Shown here: positions 33,312 to 43,045 of the stretch, piece by piece
How positions within the stretch are numbered: position 1 is the stretch's first letter
Layout of the letters: every line of letters begins with the position of its first letter
DNA from: Oscillospiraceae bacterium
GTDB lineage: Bacteria > Bacillota > Clostridia > Oscillospirales > Oscillospiraceae
DNA: 64,000 nt
NCBI GenBank assembly: GCA_017519975.1
Contig: JAFWRM010000022.1
Location: 19,582-83,581 of the forward strand
Reading direction: 5' to 3'
The notes under the pieces: generated by a model
Seen by the model: the letters and a program-made list of their open reading frames with translations, nothing else
The model's database searches: none
Told to the model about the DNA's origin: nothing
Position numbers and translations under genes: made by a program

Positions 33312-36300
33312 GTGGCTGTTCTGAAGCTGAAAGCGATAGAGATCTACGGATTCAAGTCCTTCGCGGATAAAACGCGCATCGATTTTGAAAAGCCGGTGAC
33401 CTGCGTTGTGGGGCCCAACGGCAGCGGGAAATCCAATATTGCCGATGCCATTCTGTGGGTCACGGGAGAACAGTCCACCCGAGCGCTGAGAGGCGGCAAG
33501 ATGGAGGACGTGATCTTCGGAGGCACGCAGGCCCGCCGTCAGATGGGCTACGCCGAGGTCTCGCTCATTCTGGATAACGAAGACGGAGCGCTTCCGCTGG
33601 AAACTTCGGAAGTCATGATCACGCGGAGATATTTCCGCAGCGGGGAAAGCGAATACTATATCAACAAGGCGCAGTGCCGGCTGAAGGACGTCAACGAACT
33701 GCTTATGGATACCGGCATGGGCCGCGAGGGCTACAGCATCATCGGGCAGGGCAGAATCGACGAGATACTCTCCGCAAAGTCGACGGACCGGCGCGCCGTA
33801 TTCGAAGAGGCCGCAGGCATTTCACGGTTCCGCCACAGAAAGGAAGAGAGCGAACGGAAGCTGCAGCGTACGGAAGAGAATCTTGTTCGTGTGAAGGACA
33901 AGATCGACGAACTCGAGCTGCAGATCGAACCGCTGAGCCGGCAGGCCGAGACGGCGAAAAAGTACCTGCTCCTTCGTGATGAACTCCGGGAAGTAGAGAT
34001 TGCCGTATGGACGGAGCGTCTGAAAACGCTGGCCGCGGACCGCGAACGGTTTGAGGGTCTCAGCCGCGCCAACGCTCAGGATCTGGAAAGGGCCAAGGCG
34101 GAGATGGCGCTGCATTACGACGAAACGGAACGCTTTTCACAGCGCATGCAGGAGAAGGACCGCCAGGCGGACGCACTGCGCCAGGAGGCTGCGGAAAACG
34201 ACGAGAAGATTGCCGCTGAGGAGAACCGTGCGGCGGTCCTGAGGGCTAATCTGGAAAGCGCCGCCGCGGAACGTGCGCGGATCGAGGGCGAACTTCGGGA
34301 GGACGAGGACCGGGATCAGGCCATAGCCGGTCAGATCGAAGAGCGGAAACTGCGCCTTTCGGACATCGCCCGGGAGGAACGGGAACTGGCGGAAACGGCC
34401 GAAGGGCTGACCGATTCCCTGCGAGAACTGACGCGTTCCTCTGAGGAGGGCGACCGGGCAGCGGCGGATCTGGTGGAACAGGAGCAGAAAATGCTCGCGG
34501 ATCTTCAGGCGGAGCAGACCGCCATATCGGCGCTTGCCGCTGCCGCGCAGGAGATGGAGGACCGGGACGGATCCGCCCGACGGGAGGCGCTTGCGGCGTC
34601 CGAAAGGCTGGAGCAGCTGCGCGCGGAAGCGGAGGAGTGCGGAAAGAGGACCCGGCAGGCCGAGCGTGACGCCACGGAACTGGACAACAGGATCGCTGGG
34701 TACCGCATGCGCGCGGAGAGCCGTGAAAAGAAAGCGGAGGAGACGGAACGCCTCCGCCAGCAGACGGAAATGGACGTGCTGGCACTGGATCAGCGCGTAG
34801 GAATGCTCCGTGAGATGGAGAAGGAATATTCCGGTTATACCCGTGCGGTCCGGACGGTGATGCAGGAAGCGGGCCGCGGCCTGCTGAAAGGCGTCAACGG
34901 TACGGTGGGAAGTCTGCTGAAAACGGCGGACGTCCACGCCATAGCGGTCGAGACGGCCCTTGGCGGCAGCATGCAGGATATCATCGTGGATGACGAAGAG
35001 AGCGGAAAGGCCTGCATCCGTCTGCTCAAACGGAAAGACGCCGGACGGGGCACCTTCCTGCCCGTGAAGACGATGAGCGGAACGAGGCTCGACGTAAAAG
35101 GGCTTGAGGAACAGAGCGGTTTCGTGGGGCTTGCGCTGGATCTGGTGACGTACGACAGCCGATACCGCGGCGTTTATACGTATCTGCTCGGACGCACCGT
35201 CGTCATGGAAGACATGGACGCGGCCATCCGCATGAGCCGCGCCCGCCCGAAAGCCTTCCGCATCGTGACGCTGGACGGTCAGGTCATCAATACCAGCGGT
35301 TCCATGACCGGCGGATCCCTTGCGAAGAACGCGGGCATCCTTTCCCGCGCCAATGAGCTTGCCCATCTTACGGAGCGGGTCGGAACGCTGAAGGAAAAGC
35401 TGAAACAGGCGGAATCCGACGCCTCGGCTGCCGCCGCGGAATATGAAGACGCCCGTCACACGCTGGAGATAACGGTGGAAACCCGCCGCGGCATGGAGGG
35501 CGACCTGGTTCGTCTTCAGTCGGAGTGCGAGCATTACCGCCTGCTGACGGAAGCGGCGGAACAGGCGCTGGAGGAGATGAGAAGAGACAGCCGCGGCCTG
35601 GAGGAACGCCTTGCGGAGAATTCCCGGCAGATCGAGGATCATCGCACGCGCGAGCAGGAACTCAGAAATCAGCTCGAACGGCTGCGGGAGCGAACGGCTG
35701 AGGCTGTCCGCGGCCGGGAGGAACTTCAGGAGCGTACCCGCGGCTATACGGAGCAGATGCAGTCCATCCGGGAACGTCAAGCGTCTCTTGCCGCGGAAAG
35801 GATATCGCAGGAAAGCGCCTGCGCAGAGCTGGATGCGCTGCGGGAAAGGCTTCTTTCCGGAAAGGACCGTCAGTCCGACTACATGGAGGGGCTGCGCGGA
35901 CGGACCGAAGAGATGGAACGGGAGCTGTCCGGCGGCCTGAAGCAGATCGAAGAGCTGAGGCAGAAGGGCGAGGGCCTGAAAAAGAGAATAGAAAAGGTCA
36001 ACACGGAAAAACTGGCCATCGAGGGCGAGAGGACCCGGCACGACCGAAAGATGCAGGAACGCAACGAGACGGTGCTGAATCTGGAGCGGGAGTCCTCCGC
36101 GCTGGAGCAGCGGCTGATGGCCTGCTCCATGGAGGAAAAGCAGCTGGTCGACCGCCTGTGGGATACCTATGAGCTGACCCGTTCCATGGCGATGGAGGCT
36201 GCCAGGCCGCAGGAGGATCTGGCCGAAGCCGGCCGAAAGGCGGCCGAACTGAAGCGCAGCATCTCCCGGCTTGGCACGCCGAATATCGGGGCGATCGAGG

Positions 36301-36890
36301 AATACGAGCGCATCAATGAGCGTTACACCTTCCTGACCACGCAGCGGGACGATATACAGAAGGCAAAAAATGAACTGACCGGCATCATCACCGATATCAC
36401 AGACGAGATGAAAGCGATCTTTGCCAGAGAGTTCTCCGCCATCCGGGACCAGTTCAGGCAGACGTTTCTGGAGCTGTTCGGAGGCGGCCGGGCCGACCTG
36501 GAACTTGAGGACGAGGACGATATCCTGAACTGCGGCATCGAGATCCGGGTGCAGCCGCCCGGAAAGGCGCTGAAGACCATCATGCTTCTGTCCGGCGGTG
36601 AAAAAGCCTTTGTGGCGATCGCGCTGTATTTTGCCGTACTGAAGGTGCGGCCGGCGCCCTTCGTGGTGATGGACGAGATCGAGGCGGCGCTGGATGAGGC
36701 CAACGTAACGCGCTTTGCCTCCTACATGCGGCGCATGGCGGATAAAACACAGATCGTGGTCATCAGCCACCGCCGCGGCACCATGGAGGAAGCGGACGTG
36801 CTGTACGGCGTGACCATGCAGGAACAGGGCGTTTCCCGCGTGCTCAACGTGGATCTGGATGAAGCGGAACGCAATATCGAACGAGCGTAA
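33312..36890 (+). CDS. smc: Chromosome segregation protein SMC
   Basis: This roughly 1192-residue condensin ATPase organises the chromosome. The N-terminus has KAIEIYGFKSFADKTRI and Walker A VVGPNGSGKSNI. Two long coiled coils flank the hinge (about residues 500-670, with GSMQDIIVDDEES and TSGSMTGGS). The C-terminus has the ABC signature LLSGGEKAFVAIALYF and Walker B APFVVMDEIEAALD. The start is uncertain: GTG 33312 is one base after AAAGGA, GTG 33294 lacks a ribosome site, and a CTG at 33321 has ideal spacing. It precedes ftsY. Confidence 0.95.
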   Translation: MAVLKLKAIEIYGFKSFADKTRIDFEKPVTCVVGPNGSGKSNIADAILWVTGEQSTRALRGGKMEDVIFGGTQARRQMGYAEVSLILDNEDGALPLETSEVMITRRYFRSGESEYYINKAQCRLKDVNELLMDTGMGREGYSIIGQGRIDEILSAKSTDRRAVFEEAAGISRFRHRKEESERKLQRTEENLVRVKDKIDELELQIEPLSRQAETAKKYLLLRDELREVEIAVWTERLKTLAADRERFEGLSRANAQDLERAKAEMALHYDETERFSQRMQEKDRQADALRQEAAENDEKIAAEENRAAVLRANLESAAAERARIEGELREDEDRDQAIAGQIEERKLRLSDIAREERELAETAEGLTDSLRELTRSSEEGDRAAADLVEQEQKMLADLQAEQTAISALAAAAQEMEDRDGSARREALAASERLEQLRAEAEECGKRTRQAERDATELDNRIAGYRMRAESREKKAEETERLRQQTEMDVLALDQRVGMLREMEKEYSGYTRAVRTVMQEAGRGLLKGVNGTVGSLLKTADVHAIAVETALGGSMQDIIVDDEESGKACIRLLKRKDAGRGTFLPVKTMSGTRLDVKGLEEQSGFVGLALDLVTYDSRYRGVYTYLLGRTVVMEDMDAAIRMSRARPKAFRIVTLDGQVINTSGSMTGGSLAKNAGILSRANELAHLTERVGTLKEKLKQAESDASAAAAEYEDARHTLEITVETRRGMEGDLVRLQSECEHYRLLTEAAEQALEEMRRDSRGLEERLAENSRQIEDHRTREQELRNQLERLRERTAEAVRGREELQERTRGYTEQMQSIRERQASLAAERISQESACAELDALRERLLSGKDRQSDYMEGLRGRTEEMERELSGGLKQIEELRQKGEGLKKRIEKVNTEKLAIEGERTRHDRKMQERNETVLNLERESSALEQRLMACSMEEKQLVDRLWDTYELTRSMAMEAARPQEDLAEAGRKAAELKRSISRLGTPNIGAIEEYERINERYTFLTTQRDDIQKAKNELTGIITDITDEMKAIFAREFSAIRDQFRQTFLELFGGGRADLELEDEDDILNCGIEIRVQPPGKALKTIMLLSGGEKAFVAIALYFAVLKVRPAPFVVMDEIEAALDEANVTRFASYMRRMADKTQIVVISHRRGTMEEADVLYGVTMQEQGVSRVLNVDLDEAERNIERA

Positions 36891-36907
36891 AGGAGCTGTC
36901 GGAAGAG

Positions 36908-37804
36908 ATGAGCTTTTTTGAGAAGTTAAAGGCCGGCCTGAAAAAGACAAGGGCCCAGCTGGGAGGCGCCTTCGCTTCCTTTACCGGAGCCAACGACGAA
37001 TTCTATGAGGAACTGGAAGAGCTGATGATCATGGCCGATATCGGCGTGGAAACGTCGGAAGACGTGATCGAAGAGCTTCGGGCCAGAGCCAGAGAGCAGG
37101 GCCTGCGCGGCGGCGAAGAGATCCGCGCCGCGGTGGTGGACATCCTTGCGCAGAAGATGGAGACCGGCGGTGCCGGTCTGAAGCTCGGTACGAAGCCTTC
37201 GGTCATCCTGGTCATAGGAGTCAACGGCGTCGGAAAGACGACCACCATCGGAAAGCTTGCGGTGCAGCTCAGGCAGCAGGGGAAGAAGGTGCTGCTGAGC
37301 GCGGCGGACACCTTCCGCGCGGCCGCCGCCGACCAGCTGGCCATCTGGGCGCAGCGTGCCGGCGCGGACATCGTGCGCCACGAGGAAAACAGCGATCCCG
37401 CGTCGGTGGTGTTTGACAGCATTACGGCTGCCAGAGCCCGGGGGACTGACGTGATCATCGTAGATACGGCCGGACGGCTGCATAACAAATCCAATCTGAT
37501 GAATGAACTGAACAAGATCAGCCGAGTGATCGACCGGGAACTGCCCGACGCCGACCGGGAAACGCTTCTGGTCCTCGACGCGACGACCGGGCAGAACGGG
37601 CTGATTCAGGCAAAGCAGTTCCGGGAAGCGGCCGGCCTGACGGGCATTGTTCTTACCAAGCTGGACGGTACGGCGAAGGGCGGCATCGCGGTCGCCATCG
37701 CCGATCAGCTGAAGCTTCCGGTGAAATACGTCGGAGTCGGAGAACAGGCGGACGACCTCATGGAGTTTAACGGAAGGCAGTTCGTGGAGGCGCTGTTCGA
37801 ATGA
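36908..37804 (+). CDS. ftsY: Signal recognition particle receptor FtsY
   Basis: This 298-residue SRP GTPase docks ribosome-SRP complexes at the membrane. The short N domain is followed by the G domain with GVNGVGKTTTIGKLA (G1), DTFRAAAADQL, DTAGRLHNKSNLM (G3) and TKLDGTAKGG (G4 region). The acidic N-terminal A domain of Gram-negative FtsY is missing, as usual in Bacillota. AAAGGAG and GGAAGAG lie upstream of the start. It overlaps the rdgB gene by four bases (ATGA). Confidence 0.96.
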   Translation: MSFFEKLKAGLKKTRAQLGGAFASFTGANDEFYEELEELMIMADIGVETSEDVIEELRARAREQGLRGGEEIRAAVVDILAQKMETGGAGLKLGTKPSVILVIGVNGVGKTTTIGKLAVQLRQQGKKVLLSAADTFRAAAADQLAIWAQRAGADIVRHEENSDPASVVFDSITAARARGTDVIIVDTAGRLHNKSNLMNELNKISRVIDRELPDADRETLLVLDATTGQNGLIQAKQFREAAGLTGIVLTKLDGTAKGGIAVAIADQLKLPVKYVGVGEQADDLMEFNGRQFVEALFE

Positions 37805-38412
37805 GATTTGTTCTTGCAAGCAACAACGCGCATAAACTGGAGGAATTCCGCGAGATTCTGGCCGGATCCGGCTGGACGGTGCTTTCCCAGAAGGAGGCCG
37901 GCATCGCCGTGGATCCGGAGGAGAACGGGTCGACCTTTGAGGAGAATTCGCTGATCAAGGCGCGGGCCGCCTGCGCCGCTTCCGGCCTTCCTGCGATCGC
38001 GGACGATTCCGGCCTGACGGTGTCCGCGCTGAACGGAGAACCGGGCATCCGTTCCGCCAGATACGGGGGACCGGGCCTGACGGACGCCGGGAGGTACCGC
38101 CTTCTGCTGGAGCGGATGAAGGATGTGGAAGACCGGCGCGCCGCTTTCGTGTGCTGCATATCCTGCGTGTTCCCGGACGGCAGAGAACTGACGGCACGCG
38201 GAGAGTGCGCCGGACGGATCCTGCGTGAACCGGAGGGCGACGGGGGCTTCGGCTACGATCCGGTGTTCTGGTGTGACGATCTGGGAAAATCTCTCGGGAC
38301 GGCGCTGCCTGAGGAAAAGAACGGCGTATCGCACAGGGGCAGAGCCCTGAGAGCGATGTACGCCTTGTTGAACGATCATCTGAGGGAAAGAAACGGAGGG
38401 CGTGCGGAATGA
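37801..38412 (+). CDS. rdgB: XTP/dITP diphosphatase
   Basis: This 203-residue HAM1-like pyrophosphatase removes deaminated purine nucleotides (ITP, XTP, dITP). The motifs LASNNAHKLEEF, TFEENSLIKARAAC, ADDSGLTVSALNG and GFGYDPVF are all present. It overlaps ftsY and yhbY by four bases each, so it is translated as part of the smc-leuS run. Confidence 0.94.
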   Translation: MRFVLASNNAHKLEEFREILAGSGWTVLSQKEAGIAVDPEENGSTFEENSLIKARAACAASGLPAIADDSGLTVSALNGEPGIRSARYGGPGLTDAGRYRLLLERMKDVEDRRAAFVCCISCVFPDGRELTARGECAGRILREPEGDGGFGYDPVFWCDDLGKSLGTALPEEKNGVSHRGRALRAMYALLNDHLRERNGGRAE

Positions 38413-38711
38413 TCAACAGCAGACAGCGGGCGCAGCTGCGCGGACTTGCCAACAGCATCGACACGATCCTGCACGTGGGAAAGGATGGGATCACGGACAA
38501 CGTGATCCGCCAGTGTACCGACGCGCTTGAGGCAAGGGAACTGATCAAGGGAAAGGTGCTGGAAAATTCACTTCTGACGGCAAGGGAAGTCTGCGACGAA
38601 CTGTGCGCGGCGTGCCGCGCGGAGGCCGTGCAGGTCATCGGGAGCAAGTTTATCCTGTACCGGGAGAGCCGTACGATGGACAGGGAAAAGCGGATCAGGC
38701 TGGTGAAATGA
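38409..38711 (+). CDS. yhbY: YhbY family RNA-binding protein (CRM domain)
   Basis: This 100-residue CRM-domain protein binds the large ribosomal subunit precursor. It shows INSRQRAQLRGLANSI and the GxxG loop HVGKDGITDNVI. Family members associate with 50S assembly. It overlaps rdgB and nadD/yqeK by four bases each. Confidence 0.92.
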   Translation: MINSRQRAQLRGLANSIDTILHVGKDGITDNVIRQCTDALEARELIKGKVLENSLLTAREVCDELCAACRAEAVQVIGSKFILYRESRTMDREKRIRLVK

Positions 38712-39889
38712 TGAAGATCGGCGTTTATGGGGGAACCTTCAATCCTCCGCACAGAGGTCATGTGCTGGCGGCGGCGTCGGCTGTCCGGGAGCTGAAGCTG
38801 GACCGGCTGATCGTCATGCCCGCCGGGACCCCGCCTCACAAGGAAGTACCTCCCGGAAACCCGGAGGGAGAGGAACGGCTGGCGCTGGCCAGACTGGCCT
38901 TTGCCTCAGTGAACAGGGCGGAGGTCTCCGACCACGAGGTGGCCAGTGAGGAGAAGGACTATACGATCGATACGCTCAGCTGGCTTTCAGAGCGCAGCCC
39001 CGGGGACGAGCTGATCCTGATCACGGGCGGGGACATGTTCCGCACGCTTCCCGACTGGAAGTGCGGGGATGAGATCCTTCGCCGTTTCTCCGTGGCCGTG
39101 CTGGCCAGAGAATTTGAGGAGGAAAAGGAGCTTTCCGACCTCGCGGAGACCTACCGTTCCCGATTCGGGGCCACGGTGTATGTTCCGCGGGCGGAGGTGT
39201 TTCCCGTTTCCTCCACGCAGATACGGGAAAAGCTTCCGCTCCGGCAGGGAAAGGAACTCCTCACGGAGGAGGTATACGCCGAGATCATACGCAGAAGGCT
39301 GTACGGCGCAAGACCGGATTTTGAATGGCTTCGGGAGAAGGCGTACGCCATGCTGAAGCCGTCCAGGATCCCTCACGTGCGGGGATGCGAGCAGGAGGCG
39401 GTCCGGCTGGCGAGGTTCTGGGGCGAGGATCCGGAGGAGGCCGCGGAGGCCGGGATCCTGCACGACGTGACGAAAAAGCTCGATCTGGACGGGCAGTTGC
39501 TTTTGTGCAGGAAGTATGATATCGTAATCGACACGCTCGAAGCCCGCAGCGATAAGCTGCTGCATTCGAAAACGGGGGCTGCGGTCGCCCGGCATGAGTT
39601 CGGAGCTTCGGACGCCGTCGTTACCGCCATCACGTGGCACACCACCGGCCGGCCCGGCATGAGCCGGCTGGAAAAGATCCTGTATCTGGCCGATTACATG
39701 GAACCCACGCGCAGCTTTGACGGCGTGGACGAACTGCGGCGGCTGAGCTATCTGGATCTTGACAGGGCCATGGAACTGGGGCTTTCCATGAGCATCAGCG
39801 ATCTGAAGGCCCGGCACAGAGAGATCCATCCCATGACGGAAAAAGCCATGGAGTATTACAATTCCGGAAAGGATACGACAGTATGCTGA
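38708..39889 (+). CDS. nadD: Fused nicotinate-nucleotide adenylyltransferase and YqeK-type HD phosphatase
   Basis: This 393-residue protein joins two enzymes that are separate neighbours in B. subtilis. Residues 1 to about 200 are NadD, which makes deamido-NAD: GVYGGTFNPPHRGHVLA and VSSTQIREKLP are diagnostic. From about residue 205 it is an HD domain of the YqeK type, a symmetrical Ap4A hydrolase, with AGILHDVTKKLD, a later His in VARHEFG, TAITWHTTGRPGMS and ILYLADYMEPTRSF. Both halves look intact, with no stop or frameshift between them. ATG 38708 overlaps the yhbY stop. rsfS overlaps by seven bases. Confidence 0.92.
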   Translation: MMKIGVYGGTFNPPHRGHVLAAASAVRELKLDRLIVMPAGTPPHKEVPPGNPEGEERLALARLAFASVNRAEVSDHEVASEEKDYTIDTLSWLSERSPGDELILITGGDMFRTLPDWKCGDEILRRFSVAVLAREFEEEKELSDLAETYRSRFGATVYVPRAEVFPVSSTQIREKLPLRQGKELLTEEVYAEIIRRRLYGARPDFEWLREKAYAMLKPSRIPHVRGCEQEAVRLARFWGEDPEEAAEAGILHDVTKKLDLDGQLLLCRKYDIVIDTLEARSDKLLHSKTGAAVARHEFGASDAVVTAITWHTTGRPGMSRLEKILYLADYMEPTRSFDGVDELRRLSYLDLDRAMELGLSMSISDLKARHREIHPMTEKAMEYYNSGKDTTVC

Positions 39890-40242
39890 ATTCACTGGAA
39901 ATGGCCCGCGAAGCGGTCCTGGCGCTCGACGCCAAGAAGGGAACGGACATCAGAGTGCTGACCATCGGGGACGTTACCGTCGTTGCCGATTATTTCATCA
40001 TCTGCACGGCCGGTTCCACCACGCAGATCAAAACGCTGTCCGATGAGGTCCAGCGGGTGCTTTCCGAACAGGGGGAGGAGCCGCTCCACGTGGAGGGGTA
40101 CCGTTCCGGCGGATGGCTGCTGGTCGATTACGGATGCATCGTCGTCCATCTGTTCCTGAAGGAGACCAGAGAATTCTATAATCTGGAACGTCTGTGGAGC
40201 GACGCACCGGAGGTCGACGTGAGCGACCTGATCACAGAATGA
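39883..40242 (+). CDS. rsfS: Ribosomal silencing factor RsfS
   Basis: This 119-residue protein binds L14 and blocks subunit joining in starvation. It shows the family pattern ALDAKKGTDIRVL, VVADYFIICTAGSTTQIKTL and WLLVDYGCIVVHLF. The nadD-yqeK-rsfS-leuS order is conserved in Bacillota. Its start lies in the last codons of nadD/yqeK. Confidence 0.95.
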   Translation: MLNSLEMAREAVLALDAKKGTDIRVLTIGDVTVVADYFIICTAGSTTQIKTLSDEVQRVLSEQGEEPLHVEGYRSGGWLLVDYGCIVVHLFLKETREFYNLERLWSDAPEVDVSDLITE

Positions 40243-40257
40243 ACGGAGGGCCCGCAA

Positions 40258-42663
40258 ATGAAATATGATTTCGGCCGCATCGAGAAAAAATGGCAGAAGA
40301 TATGGGAAGATAAGAAGGTATACGCCGCGGTGACGGGCAGCGAAAAGCCGAAGTTTTACGGCCTGATCGAATTTCCGTATCCCTCCGGGGAAGGTCTGCA
40401 CGTAGGGCATCCGAGGCCGTACACAGCCATGGACATCGTGACGCGTTACAAGAGGATGCAGGGCTTCAACGTACTGTTTCCCATCGGGTTTGACGCGTTC
40501 GGCCTGCCCACGGAGAACTACGCGATCAAAAACAAGATCCACCCCTCCATCGTAACGAAGCGGAACATCGCCCGCTTCACCGAGCAGCTGAAGATGCTGG
40601 GATACGGATTTGACTGGGACAGGGTCGTCGACACGACTCAGCCCGAGTACTATCACTGGACGCAGTGGATCTTTCTGAAGCTGTATGAGAAGGGGCTTGC
40701 CTATAAGGCGACCATCCCCGTCAACTGGTGCACCTCCTGCAAATGCGTTCTGGCCAATGAGGAAGTCGTCAACGGCGTGTGCGAGCGCTGCCACAGCGAA
40801 GTGGTCCGCAAGGAGAAGAGCCAGTGGATGCTGAAGATCACCGAGTACGCCCAGCGCCTGATCGACGATCTGGACGGCCTGGACTACATCGAGCGCGTGA
40901 AGATCCAGCAGAAGAACTGGATCGGACGCAGCGTCGGCGCGGAGATCGACTTCGATACCACGGCGGGCGACCGGATCCGTGTGTTCACCACCCGGCCCGA
41001 TACGCTGTTCGGAGCTACGTACATGGTCATGGCGCCGGAGCATGCGCTCGTCGCGGCCTGGCAGAGCCGCCTGGAGAATCCGGAGGAGGTCCGGGCGTAT
41101 CAGGAGGCGGCCGCCAGAAAGAGCGATTTTGAGCGTACGGAACTGGCGAAGGACAAAACCGGCGTCGAGCTGAAGGGCGTGCGCGCCGTCAATCCCGCGA
41201 CGGGGGAGGAGATCCCCATTTTCATCTCCGATTACGTGCTGGCCACCTACGGTACGGGCGCTATCATGGCGGTCCCCGGTCACGATACCAGAGACTGGGA
41301 ATTTGCCCGGGCTTTCGGGCTGCCCATCGTCGAGGTGGTCGCCGGGGGAGACGTGACGAAAGAGGCCTTTACCGACTGCGAGACCGGCGTCATGGTGAAT
41401 TCCGGCTTCCTCGACGGCATGACGGTGGAGAGCGCCAAGAAGAAGATCACCCAGTGGCTCACGGAAAAGGGCATCGGATCCGAAAAGGTGAATTACAAGC
41501 TGCGCGACTGGGTCTTCTCCCGCCAGCGCTACTGGGGCGAGCCGATCCCCATGGTGTACTGCGACACGTGCGGCTGGGTCCCGCTGCCGGAAAGCCAGCT
41601 GCCGCTGCTGCTGCCGGAGGTGGAGAATTACGAGACCACGGACAACGGGGAAAGTCCGCTGGACCGCATGACGGACTGGGTGGAGACCACCTGCCCGCAC
41701 TGCGGAGGTCACGCGAGACGGGAGACGGACACCATGCCCCAGTGGGCGGGGTCCAGCTGGTATTTCCTGCGCTACATGGATCCGCACAACAACGAGGCTC
41801 TGGCGTCGCCGGAGGCCCTGGAATACTGGAGCCCCGTGGACTGGTACAACGGCGGCATGGAGCATACGACGCTTCATCTGCTGTATTCCCGGTTCTGGCA
41901 CAAGTTCCTGTACGACCTGGGCGTAGTGCCCACGAGCGAGCCGTATAAGAAACGTACGAGCCACGGCATGATCCTGGGCGAAGACGGACAGAAAATGTCC
42001 AAGTCCCGCGGCAACGTGATCAACCCCAACGACGTTGTGGCCGAGTTCGGCGCCGATACGCTGCGCCTGTACATCATGTTCATCGGCGACTTTGAGAAGG
42101 CCGCCCCGTGGTCCACGAACGCCGTGAAGGGCTGCAAGCGCTTCCTTGACCGCATCTGGAATCTGGCGGAAAAACGGATCGAGGGAGACGGAGGTTATTC
42201 CTCCGCCAACGAGAAGATCGTTCACCGCACCATCCGGAAGGTGGGCGAGGATATCGAGAACATGAAGTTCAACACCGCCATCGCAGCTATGATGAGCCTG
42301 GTGAACGCGTTCTATGAGACGAAGCCGACCCGCGGAGAGATCCGCACGCTTCTCACGCTGCTGAGCCCCTTCGCGCCGCACATCGCCGAGGAACTCTGGG
42401 AGATCCAGGGATTCGAAGGCCTGGCGTGCCAGGCGCAGTGGCCGGTCTACGACGAAGCGAAAACGGTCGACGCCGACCGTGAGATCGCCGTACAGGTCGG
42501 CGGAAAGCTGAAGACGACCGTGACGGTGCCCGCCGACTGTGACGACGAGGTCGCCATCGCCGCCGCCACCTCCGACGAGAAGATCCGGCGCCTGATGGAG
42601 GGCAAACAGCTCGTGCGCACCATCGTGGTGAAGAACAAGCTGGTGAACCTGATCCTGAAGTGA
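40258..42663 (+). CDS. leuS: Leucine--tRNA ligase
   Basis: This 801-residue class I synthetase charges tRNA-Leu. The HIGH motif appears as HVGHPRPYTAMD, the zinc-type insert as CTSCKCVLANEEVVNGVCERC, the CP1 editing domain includes TTRPDTLFGATYMVMAP and the KMSKS motif is GQKMSKSRGNVIN. The anticodon-binding and C-terminal domains are present. GGAGGG lies before ATG 40258, 15 bases after rsfS. No T-box lies in front of it. Confidence 0.97.
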   Translation: MKYDFGRIEKKWQKIWEDKKVYAAVTGSEKPKFYGLIEFPYPSGEGLHVGHPRPYTAMDIVTRYKRMQGFNVLFPIGFDAFGLPTENYAIKNKIHPSIVTKRNIARFTEQLKMLGYGFDWDRVVDTTQPEYYHWTQWIFLKLYEKGLAYKATIPVNWCTSCKCVLANEEVVNGVCERCHSEVVRKEKSQWMLKITEYAQRLIDDLDGLDYIERVKIQQKNWIGRSVGAEIDFDTTAGDRIRVFTTRPDTLFGATYMVMAPEHALVAAWQSRLENPEEVRAYQEAAARKSDFERTELAKDKTGVELKGVRAVNPATGEEIPIFISDYVLATYGTGAIMAVPGHDTRDWEFARAFGLPIVEVVAGGDVTKEAFTDCETGVMVNSGFLDGMTVESAKKKITQWLTEKGIGSEKVNYKLRDWVFSRQRYWGEPIPMVYCDTCGWVPLPESQLPLLLPEVENYETTDNGESPLDRMTDWVETTCPHCGGHARRETDTMPQWAGSSWYFLRYMDPHNNEALASPEALEYWSPVDWYNGGMEHTTLHLLYSRFWHKFLYDLGVVPTSEPYKKRTSHGMILGEDGQKMSKSRGNVINPNDVVAEFGADTLRLYIMFIGDFEKAAPWSTNAVKGCKRFLDRIWNLAEKRIEGDGGYSSANEKIVHRTIRKVGEDIENMKFNTAIAAMMSLVNAFYETKPTRGEIRTLLTLLSPFAPHIAEELWEIQGFEGLACQAQWPVYDEAKTVDADREIAVQVGGKLKTTVTVPADCDDEVAIAAATSDEKIRRLMEGKQLVRTIVVKNKLVNLILK

Positions 42664-42689
42664 GAACCGGCCGGGACGGGAGAAAATGC

Positions 42690-42718
42690 TTGACATTTGC
42701 CCTTCTCGCCCGTATAAT
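42690..42718 (+). promoter_or_regulatory. Consensus promoter of rpsU
   Basis: Perfect TTGACA (42690-42695) and perfect TATAAT (42713-42718) are 17 bases apart. The 60-base leader contains a small hairpin GCGTG-TCAT-CACGC. Confidence 0.95.
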
Positions 42719-42787
42719 ACTCCTTGCTTAAGCCATAATCATGGCCCTTAAAGCGTGTCATCACGCATTTGGAGGGAGGGAAATAGA

Positions 42788-42973
42788 TTGTCAGAAGTAC
42801 ATGTGAAAGAGAATGAGTCTCTGGACAGCGCTCTGAGAAGGTTCAAACGCAGCTGCGCCAAGGATGGTGTTCTTTCCGACCTGAGGAAGAAGGAATACTA
42901 CCAGAGCCCCAGCGTGAAGCGCCGCAAGAAATCCGAGGCTGCACGCAAGAACAAGAACAAGAGATATTACTGA
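42788..42973 (+). CDS. rpsU: 30S ribosomal protein S21
   Basis: This 61-residue basic protein of the 30S platform begins [20 protein letters not shown] and ends in a Lys/Arg-rich tail, typical of S21. The start codon is TTG, with GGAGGGAGGG (42771-42780) seven bases upstream and a consensus promoter. It forms its own unit and ends in a strong terminator. Confidence 0.96.
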   Translation: MSEVHVKENESLDSALRRFKRSCAKDGVLSDLRKKEYYQSPSVKRRKKSEAARKNKNKRYY

Positions 42974-42979
42974 AAACAG

Positions 42980-43006
42980 ATGCCCCGGCCGCAGCGGCCG
43001 GGGCAT
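42980..43006. terminator. Bidirectional terminator
   Basis: ATGCCCCGGCCG (42980-42991) and CGGCCGGGGCAT (42995-43006) form a 12-bp GC stem with a 3-base loop. It sits between the convergent rpsU and small membrane protein genes. Confidence 0.88.
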
Positions 43007-43045
43007 TTCTGTGGTCGATATTCATACGGAACGGAAGGAAAGCGG

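Noticed and set aside
34137..36950. Very long open frame antisense to smc
   Set aside because: It is a by-product of high-GC codon use in smc; the protein is Leu/Arg/His-rich, has no ribosome site and no known domain.
39892..42696. Long open frame antisense to leuS and rsfS
   Set aside because: It mirrors the real genes, crosses their boundaries, and has no motif or start signal.
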